Of a stretch of 64,000 nucleotides of DNA, positions 55,198 to 64,000 are shown piece by piece. The notes under the pieces were generated by a model. The model did no database searches, was not told the DNA's origin, and was given only the letters and a program-made list of their open reading frames with translations. A program made the position numbers and the translations under genes. The first letter of the stretch is position 1, and every line of letters starts with the position of its first letter. This DNA is from Fagopyrum homotropicum (taxonomy: Eukaryota; Streptophyta; Magnoliopsida; Caryophyllales; Polygonaceae). The stretch is from NCBI GenBank assembly GCA_033239125.1, contig BSWB01000002.1:111886443-111950442 (forward strand), read 5' to 3'.

Positions 55198-56700
55198 CTT
55201 GGACCTAATTCTACCTTTCCGGTTATTGTTAGTTCCGATTTATGCATAGATGAACATAGTAAACTTATGGTTGTCCTTAAGAAACATAGGAAAGCCCTAG
55301 GATATACTATAGAGGACTTAGTTGGAATCAAACCTTCCCTATGCATGCATAAGATCTTAATGGAAGAGGACTTTAGGACTTCGCGACAACCTCAAAGGCG
55401 GTTAAATCCGACCATGAAGGAGGTTGTCAAGAAGGAAATTCTTAAATTGCTTGATGCAGGTATCATCTACCCTATCTCCGATAGCAAGTGGGTGAGTCCG
55501 GTACAAGTGGTTCCGAAGAAGGGAGGAATGACGGTCATCACCAACAAGAATAACGAACTCATTCCTACCCGAACCGTAACAGGATGGCGGATGTGCATAG
55601 ACTACCGCAAGCTAAACAACGCGACGAGGAAGGATCACTTCCCACTACCCTTCATCGATCAAATGCTAGAAAGGTTAGCACAACATTCGCACTTTTGCTA
55701 TCTTGACGGTTATAGTGGTTTCTTTTAGATTCCGATACACCCGGATGATCAAGAGAAGACCACATTCACGTGCCCGTGGGGTACGTTTGCCTATAGGAGG
55801 ATGCCGTTCGGGCTTTGCAACGCCCCAGCCACCTTTCAAAGGTGCATGATGGCCATCTTCTCCGAATATATAGAGGAAATCATGGAGGTTTTTATGGATG
55901 ACTTCTCCGTTTATGGTTCCTATTTTGATAATTGTCTTTCTAACCTTGCTCTTGTGTTACAAAGGTGTGAAGACACTAACCTAGTTCTTAATTGGGAAAA
56001 GTGTCAATTCATGGTGAAGGAAGGCATTGTATTAGGACACTTAATCTCTAGTAGAGGGATCGAGGTGGATAAAGCTAAAATAGAGACTATAGAAAAGCTT
56101 CCTCCCCCAACTTCGGTGAAAGGGATAAGAAGTTTTCTAGGACATGTTGGATTATTATAGACGCTTCATAAAAGACTTCCCTAAAATATCAAAACCGCTA
56201 ACTAATCTATTGATGAAAGATGCAGTTTTTGAGTTTTCGCAGGAATGTTTAGATGCGTTCAATATGATTCGGGAAGCTCTAATTTCAGCTCCGATTATCC
56301 AACCTCCGGATTGGAATCTTCCCTTTGAGGTTAAGTGTGACGCAAGTGACGTAGCTATAGGAGTTGTTCTTGGACAAACGAAGGAAGGGCGAACCCATGC
56401 TATCTACTACGCTAGCAAGACGCTAGATGAAGCGCAGCTCAACTACGCCACTACCGAAAAGGAATTTTTAGCCATTGTTTATGCAATTGACAAATTTCGC
56501 TCTTATCTTGTAGGTGCAAAGGTGATTGTATACACGGATCATGCTGCGATCCGGTACCTCCTTGCAAAGAAGGATGTGAAGCCAAGGCTAATTAGATGGA
56601 TTCTTCTCCTACAAGAATTCGATCTACAGATCCGCGACAAGAAGGGTTCTGGAAAATTTTGTTGCGGATCATTTGAGTCGCCTAACACATCTAGAGGACG
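55198..56700 (+). pseudogene. Athila-type RT and RNase H of A5 (one stop, two frameshifts)
   Basis: It begins just before RT (GPNSTFPVIVSSDLC) and includes the fingers (DSKWVSPVQVVPKKGG), palm (CIDYRKLNN; VFMDDFSVYG with both Asp residues), the TAG at 55726-55728 in the FF-IP segment, and the connection. Extra bases near 56150 shift the frame at GHVG-YRRF. RNase H follows ([24 protein letters not shown]) with one more inserted base near 56650, just before VADHLSR. Protease and gag are missing because pol is joined to a truncated LTR on the left. Integrase follows without a gap. Confidence 0.9.
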
Positions 56701-58064
56701 ACCATCTACCTATAGATGACTCTTTTCTGGACGAGCGTTTACATATCATAGAGGACTGCATCGATGTGATCGCCAAAGGTAACGAACCATGGTTTGCTGA
56801 TTTTGTTAACTATTTGGTTTGTCAGGAATTACCGCCCGGATTATCCTACGCACAAAGAAAGAAGTTCTTTAAGGACGTTCGGGAATACTTTTGGAATGAA
56901 CCTCTCCTCATTAAGAGAGGTCCGGATGGCATTATTTGGCGATGTGTGCCAGAAGATGAGATGCAAAGTGTCATCCGCCATTGTCATTCACTACCTTGTG
57001 GAGGACACGCTAGTTCGAACAAGACTAGCGCTAAGGTATTGCAATCCGGATTCTTTTGGCCTACTCTATTTAAAGATGTGCAAACCTTTGTTTCCTGTTG
57101 CGATGCTTGTCAAAGAATAGGAAATATATCTAGGAGGAATGAGATGCCTCTCAACAACATCCAAGAGGTGAAGATCTTCGACGTTTGGGGAGTAGACTTC
57201 ATGGGACCATTCTCATCATCTTGTGGTAACCAATACATACTTTTAGCGGTTGATTATGTTTCAAGATGGGTTGAAGCGATTGCCTCTCACACCAAAGATT
57301 CCATGGTAGTGGTTAAGTTCTTTAACAAGACCATTTTCCCACGATTTGGGACACCACGGACCATCATTAGTGATGGAGGCTCTCATTTCATTGCCCGGCG
57401 TTTTGAAGCTCTTCTAGCTAAGTATGGGTTGACTCACAAGATCGCCACCCTTTATCATCCACAAACTAGTGGGCAAGTGGAGATCTCAAACCGGGAGATC
57501 AAAGGAATCCTAGAGAAGACGGTTTCAAGGACTAGGAAGGATTGGTCCTTGAAGCTAGATGATGCATTGTGGGCGTACCGGACTGTGTATAAGACTCCCA
57601 TCGGAACCACACCATACAACCTTGTGTATGGAAAGTCTTGTCACTTACCGGTAGAGTTGGAGCACAAGGAATTTTGGGCAATCAAGTGGCTAAATTTCAG
57701 CATGAAGGAAGCGGGAGAGAAGCGTCTCTTGGACCTAAATGAGCTTGAAGAACTTCGCTTGAACGCTTATGAAAACGCCAAAATCTACAAAGAAAGAGCA
57801 AAGCGTTGGCATGATAAGCATATCATCCCAAAGGACTTCAAAGAAGAAGATCAAGTTCTCCTCTTCAATTCAAGGCTTCGTCTCTTTCCAGGTAAGCTTA
57901 AATCTCGTTGGACCGGACCTTTTCTAATCAAACGTATTTTCCCTCATGGTGTAGTTGAAGTATGGGGTGAAACGGGCGGAAGCTTTAAGGTGAACGGTCA
58001 ACGACTCAAGAAGTATACACCGGAACTCCAAGCTGAAGAGTTCGTGCCCACCGCACTCGAATAA
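56673..58064 (+). CDS. Athila-type integrase of A5 (intact frame)
   Basis: A 463-codon open frame and the best family A integrase here. The HHCC zinc domain uses His105, His112, Cys143 and Cys146 ([15 protein letters not shown]). Catalytic core: Asp175 (VDFMGPF), Asp234 (ISDGGSHF) and Glu270 (GQVEIS), exact D,D-35-E. The C-terminal domain has [18 protein letters not shown] and ends [12 protein letters not shown]. In a working element it would be cut from the pol polyprotein; the apparent start is internal to pol and follows the frameshift at 56650. It is followed by the spacer, but the env ORF is gone. Confidence 0.88.
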   Translation: MSRLTHLEDDHLPIDDSFLDERLHIIEDCIDVIAKGNEPWFADFVNYLVCQELPPGLSYAQRKKFFKDVREYFWNEPLLIKRGPDGIIWRCVPEDEMQSVIRHCHSLPCGGHASSNKTSAKVLQSGFFWPTLFKDVQTFVSCCDACQRIGNISRRNEMPLNNIQEVKIFDVWGVDFMGPFSSSCGNQYILLAVDYVSRWVEAIASHTKDSMVVVKFFNKTIFPRFGTPRTIISDGGSHFIARRFEALLAKYGLTHKIATLYHPQTSGQVEISNREIKGILEKTVSRTRKDWSLKLDDALWAYRTVYKTPIGTTPYNLVYGKSCHLPVELEHKEFWAIKWLNFSMKEAGEKRLLDLNELEELRLNAYENAKIYKERAKRWHDKHIIPKDFKEEDQVLLFNSRLRLFPGKLKSRWTGPFLIKRIFPHGVVEVWGETGGSFKVNGQRLKKYTPELQAEEFVPTALE

Positions 58065-58440
58065 GTGCGAATATGGTCTAGCTACGGACCTTAAGCAAAG
58101 CGCTTCTTGGAAGGAAACCCAAGGTATTGCATTGTCATTTTTGTTTTTGATTCATAAATTAGTTTAGTTTAGATGTTTTTGCTTTGTTTTGCCTTCGATA
58201 CCTTCCGGTATGTTCGTGTTTTTGGATGTAGGAACAGTGGAAAAGGAAAAGGGAAGAGAAAGTTTGAAGAAAAGTGACGAAACTTGGACTTTGGAGCATT
58301 ACAGAGAGTTCCACGGCCTAAACCACGGCCGTGACAGCTACAGTGACCGTAATTTTCAAAAGCCTGAGAAAAATCACCAAAACCACGGTTTCGTACATTT
58401 CTTTCTTTTCTTCTTATTGCCTACAATTAGAATCTTTTTC
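58065..58440 (+). other. Integrase-env spacer of A5 with env deletion
   Basis: Motif units at 58310-58395 (CCACGGCCTAAACCACGGCC). After CACGGTTTCGTACA (58396) the sequence jumps to the CT-rich tract that normally follows the env stop. The whole env-position ORF, about 1.5 kb plus leader, is missing. Confidence 0.8.
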
Positions 58441-59739
58441 TTTCTTTCTTTTCTTCTTTTGATTTTTGAACATTAGGGACAATGTTTGTTCCAAGTATGG
58501 GGTGGGGTGTGACTAATAGTTTGTAATAACTCTTACTCACTTTTGTATGCTTCTATCGAGACTACCTTGCATGTTCATTTTATTGTTACACGTTTCATTA
58601 TTGCATTGCATGAAAAAGCTTTTGAAAAACCCATAAAAATTGAAAAATTTTGAAAATTTTGTGCTTCTAAGGATAGAGATGAATTCTATGATAATCACCA
58701 CTTGTGAAATGAGTTTTGATGACAATCGCATGCTTAAACAAATAGTGAATTGAAAAGAAAATGAATGAGTTGATTATCCCTCTTTTGCAAATTTCATAAT
58801 GTGATGAATGTTACTTAAATCATGTTGAGAAATCAAGGTTGAAATCACATGATAAGTACTTATGCTTCTTTTTGAGATGATTAAGGCAATTCGATTTTCT
58901 TTCTTCTTCCTTTGATCATTTAGCCCCTCATTGAAATAATGGCCTCCTTTACCTATCCGGGAATTTGGAGGAGTTGATATTTGGCATGTTTGATGTGGGA
59001 GGGCCATCAAAGCAATATTTTGCATTCAAAAGAATAGAAAGAAATTATAGGTTTGGGGAAGTGAATCATGATGATGAGTAACTCGGCACCATTCACATAG
59101 CCGGGTGTTTGTGTCTTGCCAAAGTCGGATTGAGCGATATTCCTAGCGGATTATGGTATGTGCATCAAGGGTTTGAGGCATCTCGTAAAAATCAGAAACG
59201 TCAATCTCCTAGGCTTCGGTTTTTGTGCACCTCTATCCATAGCTCCAAAAGTAAAGTCGAAAAATGAAAAGAAGAGAGTGAAGCTCTAAGTTGGAAGTGT
59301 TGCGGAAACCGCAAGAGAAGAAGAAAAGAGTAGTTATCCGCTTTCCCGGATTCATGCACCACATTCCTTAAAGTTCTTCCTCCCTTTCCGCATTCTAGAC
59401 CTTGTTTGAAAGTCCTTAAGATCAAAAGAATGTTATATGACTTGGTGATCTAAATTGAAGTTTCTTATGATTGATTTTGATAATGTTTGAAGGTTATGAT
59501 GTTTACATGAAAGTTTGATTAATTCATGAGCTTTCTTTACTCTTTACTCTTTGATTATGTATATGAAAGTCTTATAAACGAATGAAGCAAGATTTGAGAA
59601 TGATCTATTGATTAGAAGGCACATTCATCTAAAGGAAGTTTTGCTTTGAGAAGGTACATATATTTCATCCTAACTTGAGTTTTTAAAGCTTTTGAATGAC
59701 CTTGCTTAGGGACAAGCAAGTGGCAAGTATGGGGTTATT
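58441..59739 (+). other. 3' noncoding region of A5
   Basis: Post-env hairpin GAACATT/AATGTTT with loop AGGGAC (58468-58487) and AAGTATGGGG; conserved block 59048-59163; LTR-proximal hairpin CTTGCTT/AAGCAAG with loop AGGGAC (59701-59720) and AAGTATGGGG. No gene seen. Confidence 0.75.
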
Positions 59740-61428
59740 TGTTAGCATGAAATATTGTGATATTTTAGGCACGTTTTCTAAGTGTATTTCATCTATTTTG
59801 GTATTCATTGATAAAGCATTGAAAAATTTGTGAGTTAGTTTATCTATTTTATCGATATAGAGGTCTACATAAGCTTTGTGTTGATTGTAGGCAATTAAGA
59901 GCTAAAACCAAACTGATCAAAGGAAAATGGACATGGATTGAGCATGTCCAAGGATTGAGGACATCACTAGGAGCTAAGGAAGATGCTAGGATGAAGAATA
60001 ACACAAGACAAAAGAGATTTACGAGCTCATGACGTTCCACGCTCTAAAATACGGCCGTACTAGGATCCACGCTCTAATCCACGGCCGTGGAACCTTGGCA
60101 AGACAAGCGTGGAGCATTCCAGCAACTTACACGGCCGTGGAAAGTGGTGACAAACCGTGACCCAACTCCACGCTCTAAATTACGGGCGTGGAACCCTTCC
60201 ACGACTGTGGTCTTGACGATCTTTTACGCAATATTTTAAGCCACAATCTTCTACGCACATGGGCCAAAGACGCATTTTATCCAGCCCTATAAAAGGACGG
60301 AGAAAGGGAGATTCCGTCACCTCTGCTTACCCTAGTTTACGCCTACGCTTAGACTGCCGTTGAGAGATTTGCGCCTAGCTCTATTGAGATTTCCGGATTG
60401 ACGGAAAGTTGGAGAAAGAGTGAAGATTTGGAAAATTTTTCGTAAGGAGATTTCATACTTTGTTCCTAGGTTTGATTAGAAGACGGATTGACATCCCATT
60501 CTTCGTTCTTATCTAGAATAGTTACTTGTTTGTGTTCATTCCAAATCTAAGTTGCGTTATCATTGATATTTGTGGATTTGAGATTGGTTTGAAGGTTATT
60601 GAAGGTTTTCGGAAGTTTTCATCTTTCATTCTTTTAAATCTTGAGTTTGATATCAATATGACTGTTGTTGGCTAAAACCCTTTAACAATTCTAAGGTGAA
60701 GGGTTGATAGTTGTGGCTTAGATGATGATAGATCGATCGTAAATTGATTGGACCTTGAGAGTTAGAGAGATTTCGTCGGCAGCCAGAATTACGGTGTGTT
60801 CTTGAGTTCCACGGCCGTTGAATCTCAAGATCCACCCGTAATTTTCCTTAGTTTACGAACCTTGCTTTTACTTTAATCCAAAGTTAAAGATTTGCTTTAA
60901 CTTAGTCTAGGCTTGCCTTTTCTAGGTGGTAGTGAAGCCTCAACAACCTCTACCTCGATTTCTACTGTCACAACCTTAATCGGTTTAGTTAGTCTTAATC
61001 CTTGGGTTACAAGTTTGGGTATTTGATTCAATTCATACCTTTAGATCCTTTCTATACTGAAGCCTCAACAACCTTTATAGAGAGTGTCTTTAGGTGAGTT
61101 ATATAGGGTTTTGGAACTTCACCGTACATTGCCTCACATTCGTATACCTTTGCAAACCTCAACTCTGTCCTTATATCTTTAGTATATCTTGAATCGATTG
61201 CCACAACTGGATTCTTGGATCTTTAGGATTGTTGTTTTCCCATTAATTTACAAAAGCTCATGCATTTACTCGCTTGGCAATTCTTAATTGGATTTAACCC
61301 CCCAAATCCCTGTGTTCGATACTGTGGAATTCTTGCTTAACTATATCGATCCGTACACTGCGGGTTCGCTTGCTTGATTTCTGGTTTTATAATTAAAGCT
61401 TATTTGCACGCACGCTAAGTGGGGAACA
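59740..61428 (+). repeat. Family A LTR shared by A5 and A6
   Basis: TGTTAGCATG to GGGGAACA, 1,689 bp. Motif cluster at 60036-60220, TATA box TATAAAA at 60288-60294, another palindrome-like unit near 60808. On its left are the conserved block and polypurine box of A5; on its right are the primer site and gag of A6. So it serves as both a 3' and a 5' LTR. Confidence 0.88.
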
Positions 61429-61434
61429 AGTTTT

Positions 61435-61453
61435 TGCCGCCGTTGCCGGGGAT
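61435..61453 (+). other. Primer binding site, tRNA-Asp type (A6)
   Basis: GCCGCCGTTGCCGGGGAT, seven bases after the LTR end, complementary to the tRNA-Asp 3' end except for the terminal bases. Confidence 0.8.
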
Positions 61454-61530
61454 TTGGTCTAGGCCGAATTCGGTTATCGGTTGTCAAGCTTGGGAGCTTC
61501 TCCCTTGTTATTTGATATCTTTTCGAGTGC

Positions 61531-64000
61531 ATGCGCAGGTCTAGGAACAACGAAGACCTCTTACCTCTTGATCAAGAGCTTGAGAGGACTTTGACGAGAA
61601 AGCGAAAGGAAATAAAAATGGCTGAAGAAAGAGAACGTGATCTCCAATCGGAGTTAGCGGAAAAGGAAGCTCAACTCCAATGGAGTGAGAAGACTCGTAG
61701 GGAAGAAACGGATCGTCATCAAATGAAGATTGATGATCTAACGGACATGATGTTCCAAATGAGGTTGGAAATAAACAACCTCAAGGAGAAAAAGAAAAGG
61801 AGGAGACCGGGAAGATCGGTTAGAGCCAACTCATCTAATGAAGATAGCGACTCCTCCATGCTACCACTAGAGGAAATTGATCCCACGATCAATGTGAATC
61901 CATTCTTTCCACGTCCAGCTGCAAATCGCCGTGTTCCACCTAGGAATGCGAGGGTCGAACGTGTAGAAGAGGAGCCAAGAACTCTTGGTCAAAGGATGGA
62001 TCCAACGCAGTAACCACGCCGTTTAGGTGTGAACTTTGATGTTGACGATACACAAGGGTTTAGCTTCAACCCTCAAGTTATTACTATTATCCGCCAAAAC
62101 CAATTTGGTGGAACAAGCGCTGAATCTCCACATCAAAATCTACAAAACTTTGAGATTATGATGGAGACAATGAAGCCGAAGAACGCAACTACCAACAGCT
62201 ACAAACTCAAGCCTTTCTTCTTCTCCTTGAAGGGGAAAGCATTGTCTTGGTATCAAGCTCTTCCAAGTGGGAAGCTTGAAACATGGGAGGATCTTTCTTC
62301 GGAATTCCTCACTAAGTTCTTTCCGCCATCCAAAACGGCGGAGCTAAGAGGTAAGATTAATGCATTTTCTATGAGATCTAACGAAAGTTTGTTTCAATCT
62401 TGGGAAAGATTTCAGGACTTGCTATTGGATTGCCCTCATCATGGCATATCCAAGCTTGCACTATTGGAGATATACTATAAGGGGCTGGATGTGGAGACAC
62501 AATTCAAGCTCCAATCCCTTTCATGCGGTACATTCATGGACATGAGGGAAGATGACGCTTGGGACTTCATTGAGAAGCAAGCGCGACTGATAGAGAAGTA
62601 TTCTCATCAGAAAGTGGAGGCCAATCATATAGATGAAGGAGCAAAGCTATCACAAGCAGCTCAAACTCAAATCTTTTCTCTCAACACGGAGATTAAAGAG
62701 TTGAAGGAAGCCATCAAAACCAACATTCCGAAGCACAAGGAGCAAGATGTGGGTTATTTAGGCAACAACAATAACCACAACGGTAATGAGAATACCAACC
62801 GCAACAACCGGATTAACAACCGGAATAATTGGAACAACAACAACAACAACCGGAACAACAATTGGAACAACAATAGGGGTTCAAACAACAACAATTGGCG
62901 CTCCGATCAACAAAATTCCGGTATTTCTTATCCTTCCAATTCAGGAAATTCACTAACTCCACCTTCCTCTTCTTCCACTCCTTTGAAAAGCCAGGGGCAA
63001 ACATCTAATGGTGGAAGTACTTCGGGGAAAGAGAAGCCCGATCCCATGTTGGAAACGATTTTGGGGAAGCTTCAAGGGTTTGAGACTCGCATCATCAAGG
63101 TTGATGATCACATTACTAAGGTTGATAAAGCCCAAAAGGTTTTAGAAAACCAAATGTTTAGCCATGCGGAGGAAGTTCCTAGGAATCAAGGGAAGCTTCC
63201 AGGAAAGACGGAGGACAACCCAAAAGGAAGGGTGATGGCAATCACAACTAGGAGCGGAGTGACAACTACCGACCCGCAGCCTAAGTTTGTAGAAGTCCCC
63301 ATTGAGAAAGAGAAAGAGAAGGGGAAGGAGAAGGAAGATGTCTACGTTCCTCCTCCAGCTTACAAACCTCCCCTACCGTTTCCGCAATCTAGAGCAAGAG
63401 TGCGTCTAGACAAGCAATTCGGTAAGTTTATTAAACTCATGAGCAAACTGCATATTAATATACCTTTCATTGATGCTATTGTAGGTATGCCGGCTTATGG
63501 TAAGTTCTTAAAGGAAATCCTCTCTAACAAGAGAAAGCTAGAGGATTTTGGAGAGGTTAAGATGAGTTCGGATTCTTCGGATCTCATCAAGACCATGAAA
63601 GAGAAGATGCCCCCAAAGCTAAAGGATCTGGGGTCATTTTGTATTCCCATAGGAGTGGGAGATGTCACATATGATGCATTATGTGACTTGGGAGCAAGTG
63701 TGAGCATCATCCCACTTGCCTTATGCAGGAAGATCGGTTTAGGTGACCCTAAACCGGTGAAGATGACGTTGTACATGGCGGATCGATCCATAACTCGTCC
63801 CGTCGGTATTGTTGAAGACGTCCCGGTCAAGCTAGGTAAATTCTATGTTCCTATATATTTTGTTGTGCTTGACATTCCTGTAGATAGTCCGGTCCCGATA
63901 ATTCTCGGAAGACCGTTTCTTGCAACATCCGGCTGCATAGTCGATTGCAAGAATGCTAGACTCGCCTTTGACATAGGAGAAGAGAAGGTAGAGTTCGTTC
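61531..64000 (+). pseudogene. Athila-type gag-protease of A6 (one stop, runs off the window)
   Basis: Gag starts MRRSRNNEDLLPLDQELE at 61531 with a long predicted coiled coil (about residues 30-95). A single TAA at 62011-62013, where related copies suggest Gln, is the only break; the same frame is then open to the window end. Gag core: SWYQALPSGK, EFLTKFFPPSK, SWERFQDLLLDCPHHGI. An Asn/Arg-rich tract (62758-62910) stands where other Gag proteins have a zinc knuckle. Then a variable linker, VYVPPPAYKPPLPFPQSRAR, and an aspartic protease with DLGASVSII (63685) and ILGRPFLATSG. RT would follow beyond 64000. With one stop this is among the least decayed reading frames in the window. Confidence 0.9.

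Noticed and set aside
1..64000. Host protein-coding genes
   Set aside because: Every substantial ORF with recognisable motifs belongs to gag, pol or the env-position ORF of an LTR element; the rest are short shadows or LTR translations.

Overview
The window is nuclear DNA of a flowering plant, probably a eudicot with a large, repeat-rich genome. I see no host gene, no rRNA or tRNA gene and no bacterial-type operon. Almost every base can be placed in Ty3/gypsy LTR retrotransposons nested in and fused to one another. Evidence for a plant: chromodomain-bearing Tekay/Del-type elements with an initiator-tRNA-Met primer site (TGGTATCAGAGC); Athila-type elements with a tRNA-Asp-like primer site, an extra ORF after integrase and very long LTRs (1.4-2.1 kb). 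The species cannot be told from the sequence. The setting resembles heterochromatin (inference).

Layout. I use working names. Family A (Athila-type, LTR begins TGTTAGCATG): A1/A2, 1-8390, two head-to-tail copies of the env-position ORF plus 3' noncoding region plus LTR; an inverted A LTR piece, 8391-9218; A3 (minus), 27110-33440; A4, 37681-38393 continued at 49824-55197 (split by family D); A5, 55198-61428; A6, 61429 to beyond the window end. Tekay chromoviruses: B, 9219-19682 (gag, protease, RT, RNase H, integrase and chromodomain, with an internal 2.2-kb tandem duplication); C, 19683-25498 (5' truncated, very decayed); C', 25499-27109 (LTR end, primer site, gag, cut by A3). Family E (minus, Athila/Tat-like), 33458-36388: LTR plus the end of an env-position ORF. 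Family D (Athila-type, LTR begins TGATAGCATG): a minus LTR piece, 36389-37680, and a complete young insertion, 38394-49823, with a 5-bp target duplication (ATTTG) inside the RNase H domain of A4.

How the parts work. The Athila-type order is LTR, primer site, gag-protease, RT-RNase H, integrase, spacer, env-position ORF, long noncoding region, LTR. Most reading frames are broken by stops, frameshifts or large deletions. The best preserved are the env-position ORF of D (462 codons) and the integrases of A5 and D. D has lost RT and RNase H but carries nearly identical LTRs, so it looks non-autonomous.

Most interesting: (1) each Athila-type family carries its own short GC-rich inverted-repeat motif (A: CCACGGCCGTGG; D: CACCTCGACCGAGGTG; E: CCGCAGGGGCGG), clustered just upstream of the LTR TATA box, and in A and D again in the integrase-env spacer next to a second TATA box, which suggests an internal promoter for the env-position ORF; (2) a hairpin with a GGAC-like loop followed by AAGTATGGGG occurs twice per Athila-type element, with different stems in different families; (3) a block of about 116 bp of noncoding DNA is nearly identical between A and D although their LTRs do not align; (4) several junctions join an LTR, whole or truncated, directly to an internal coding region.
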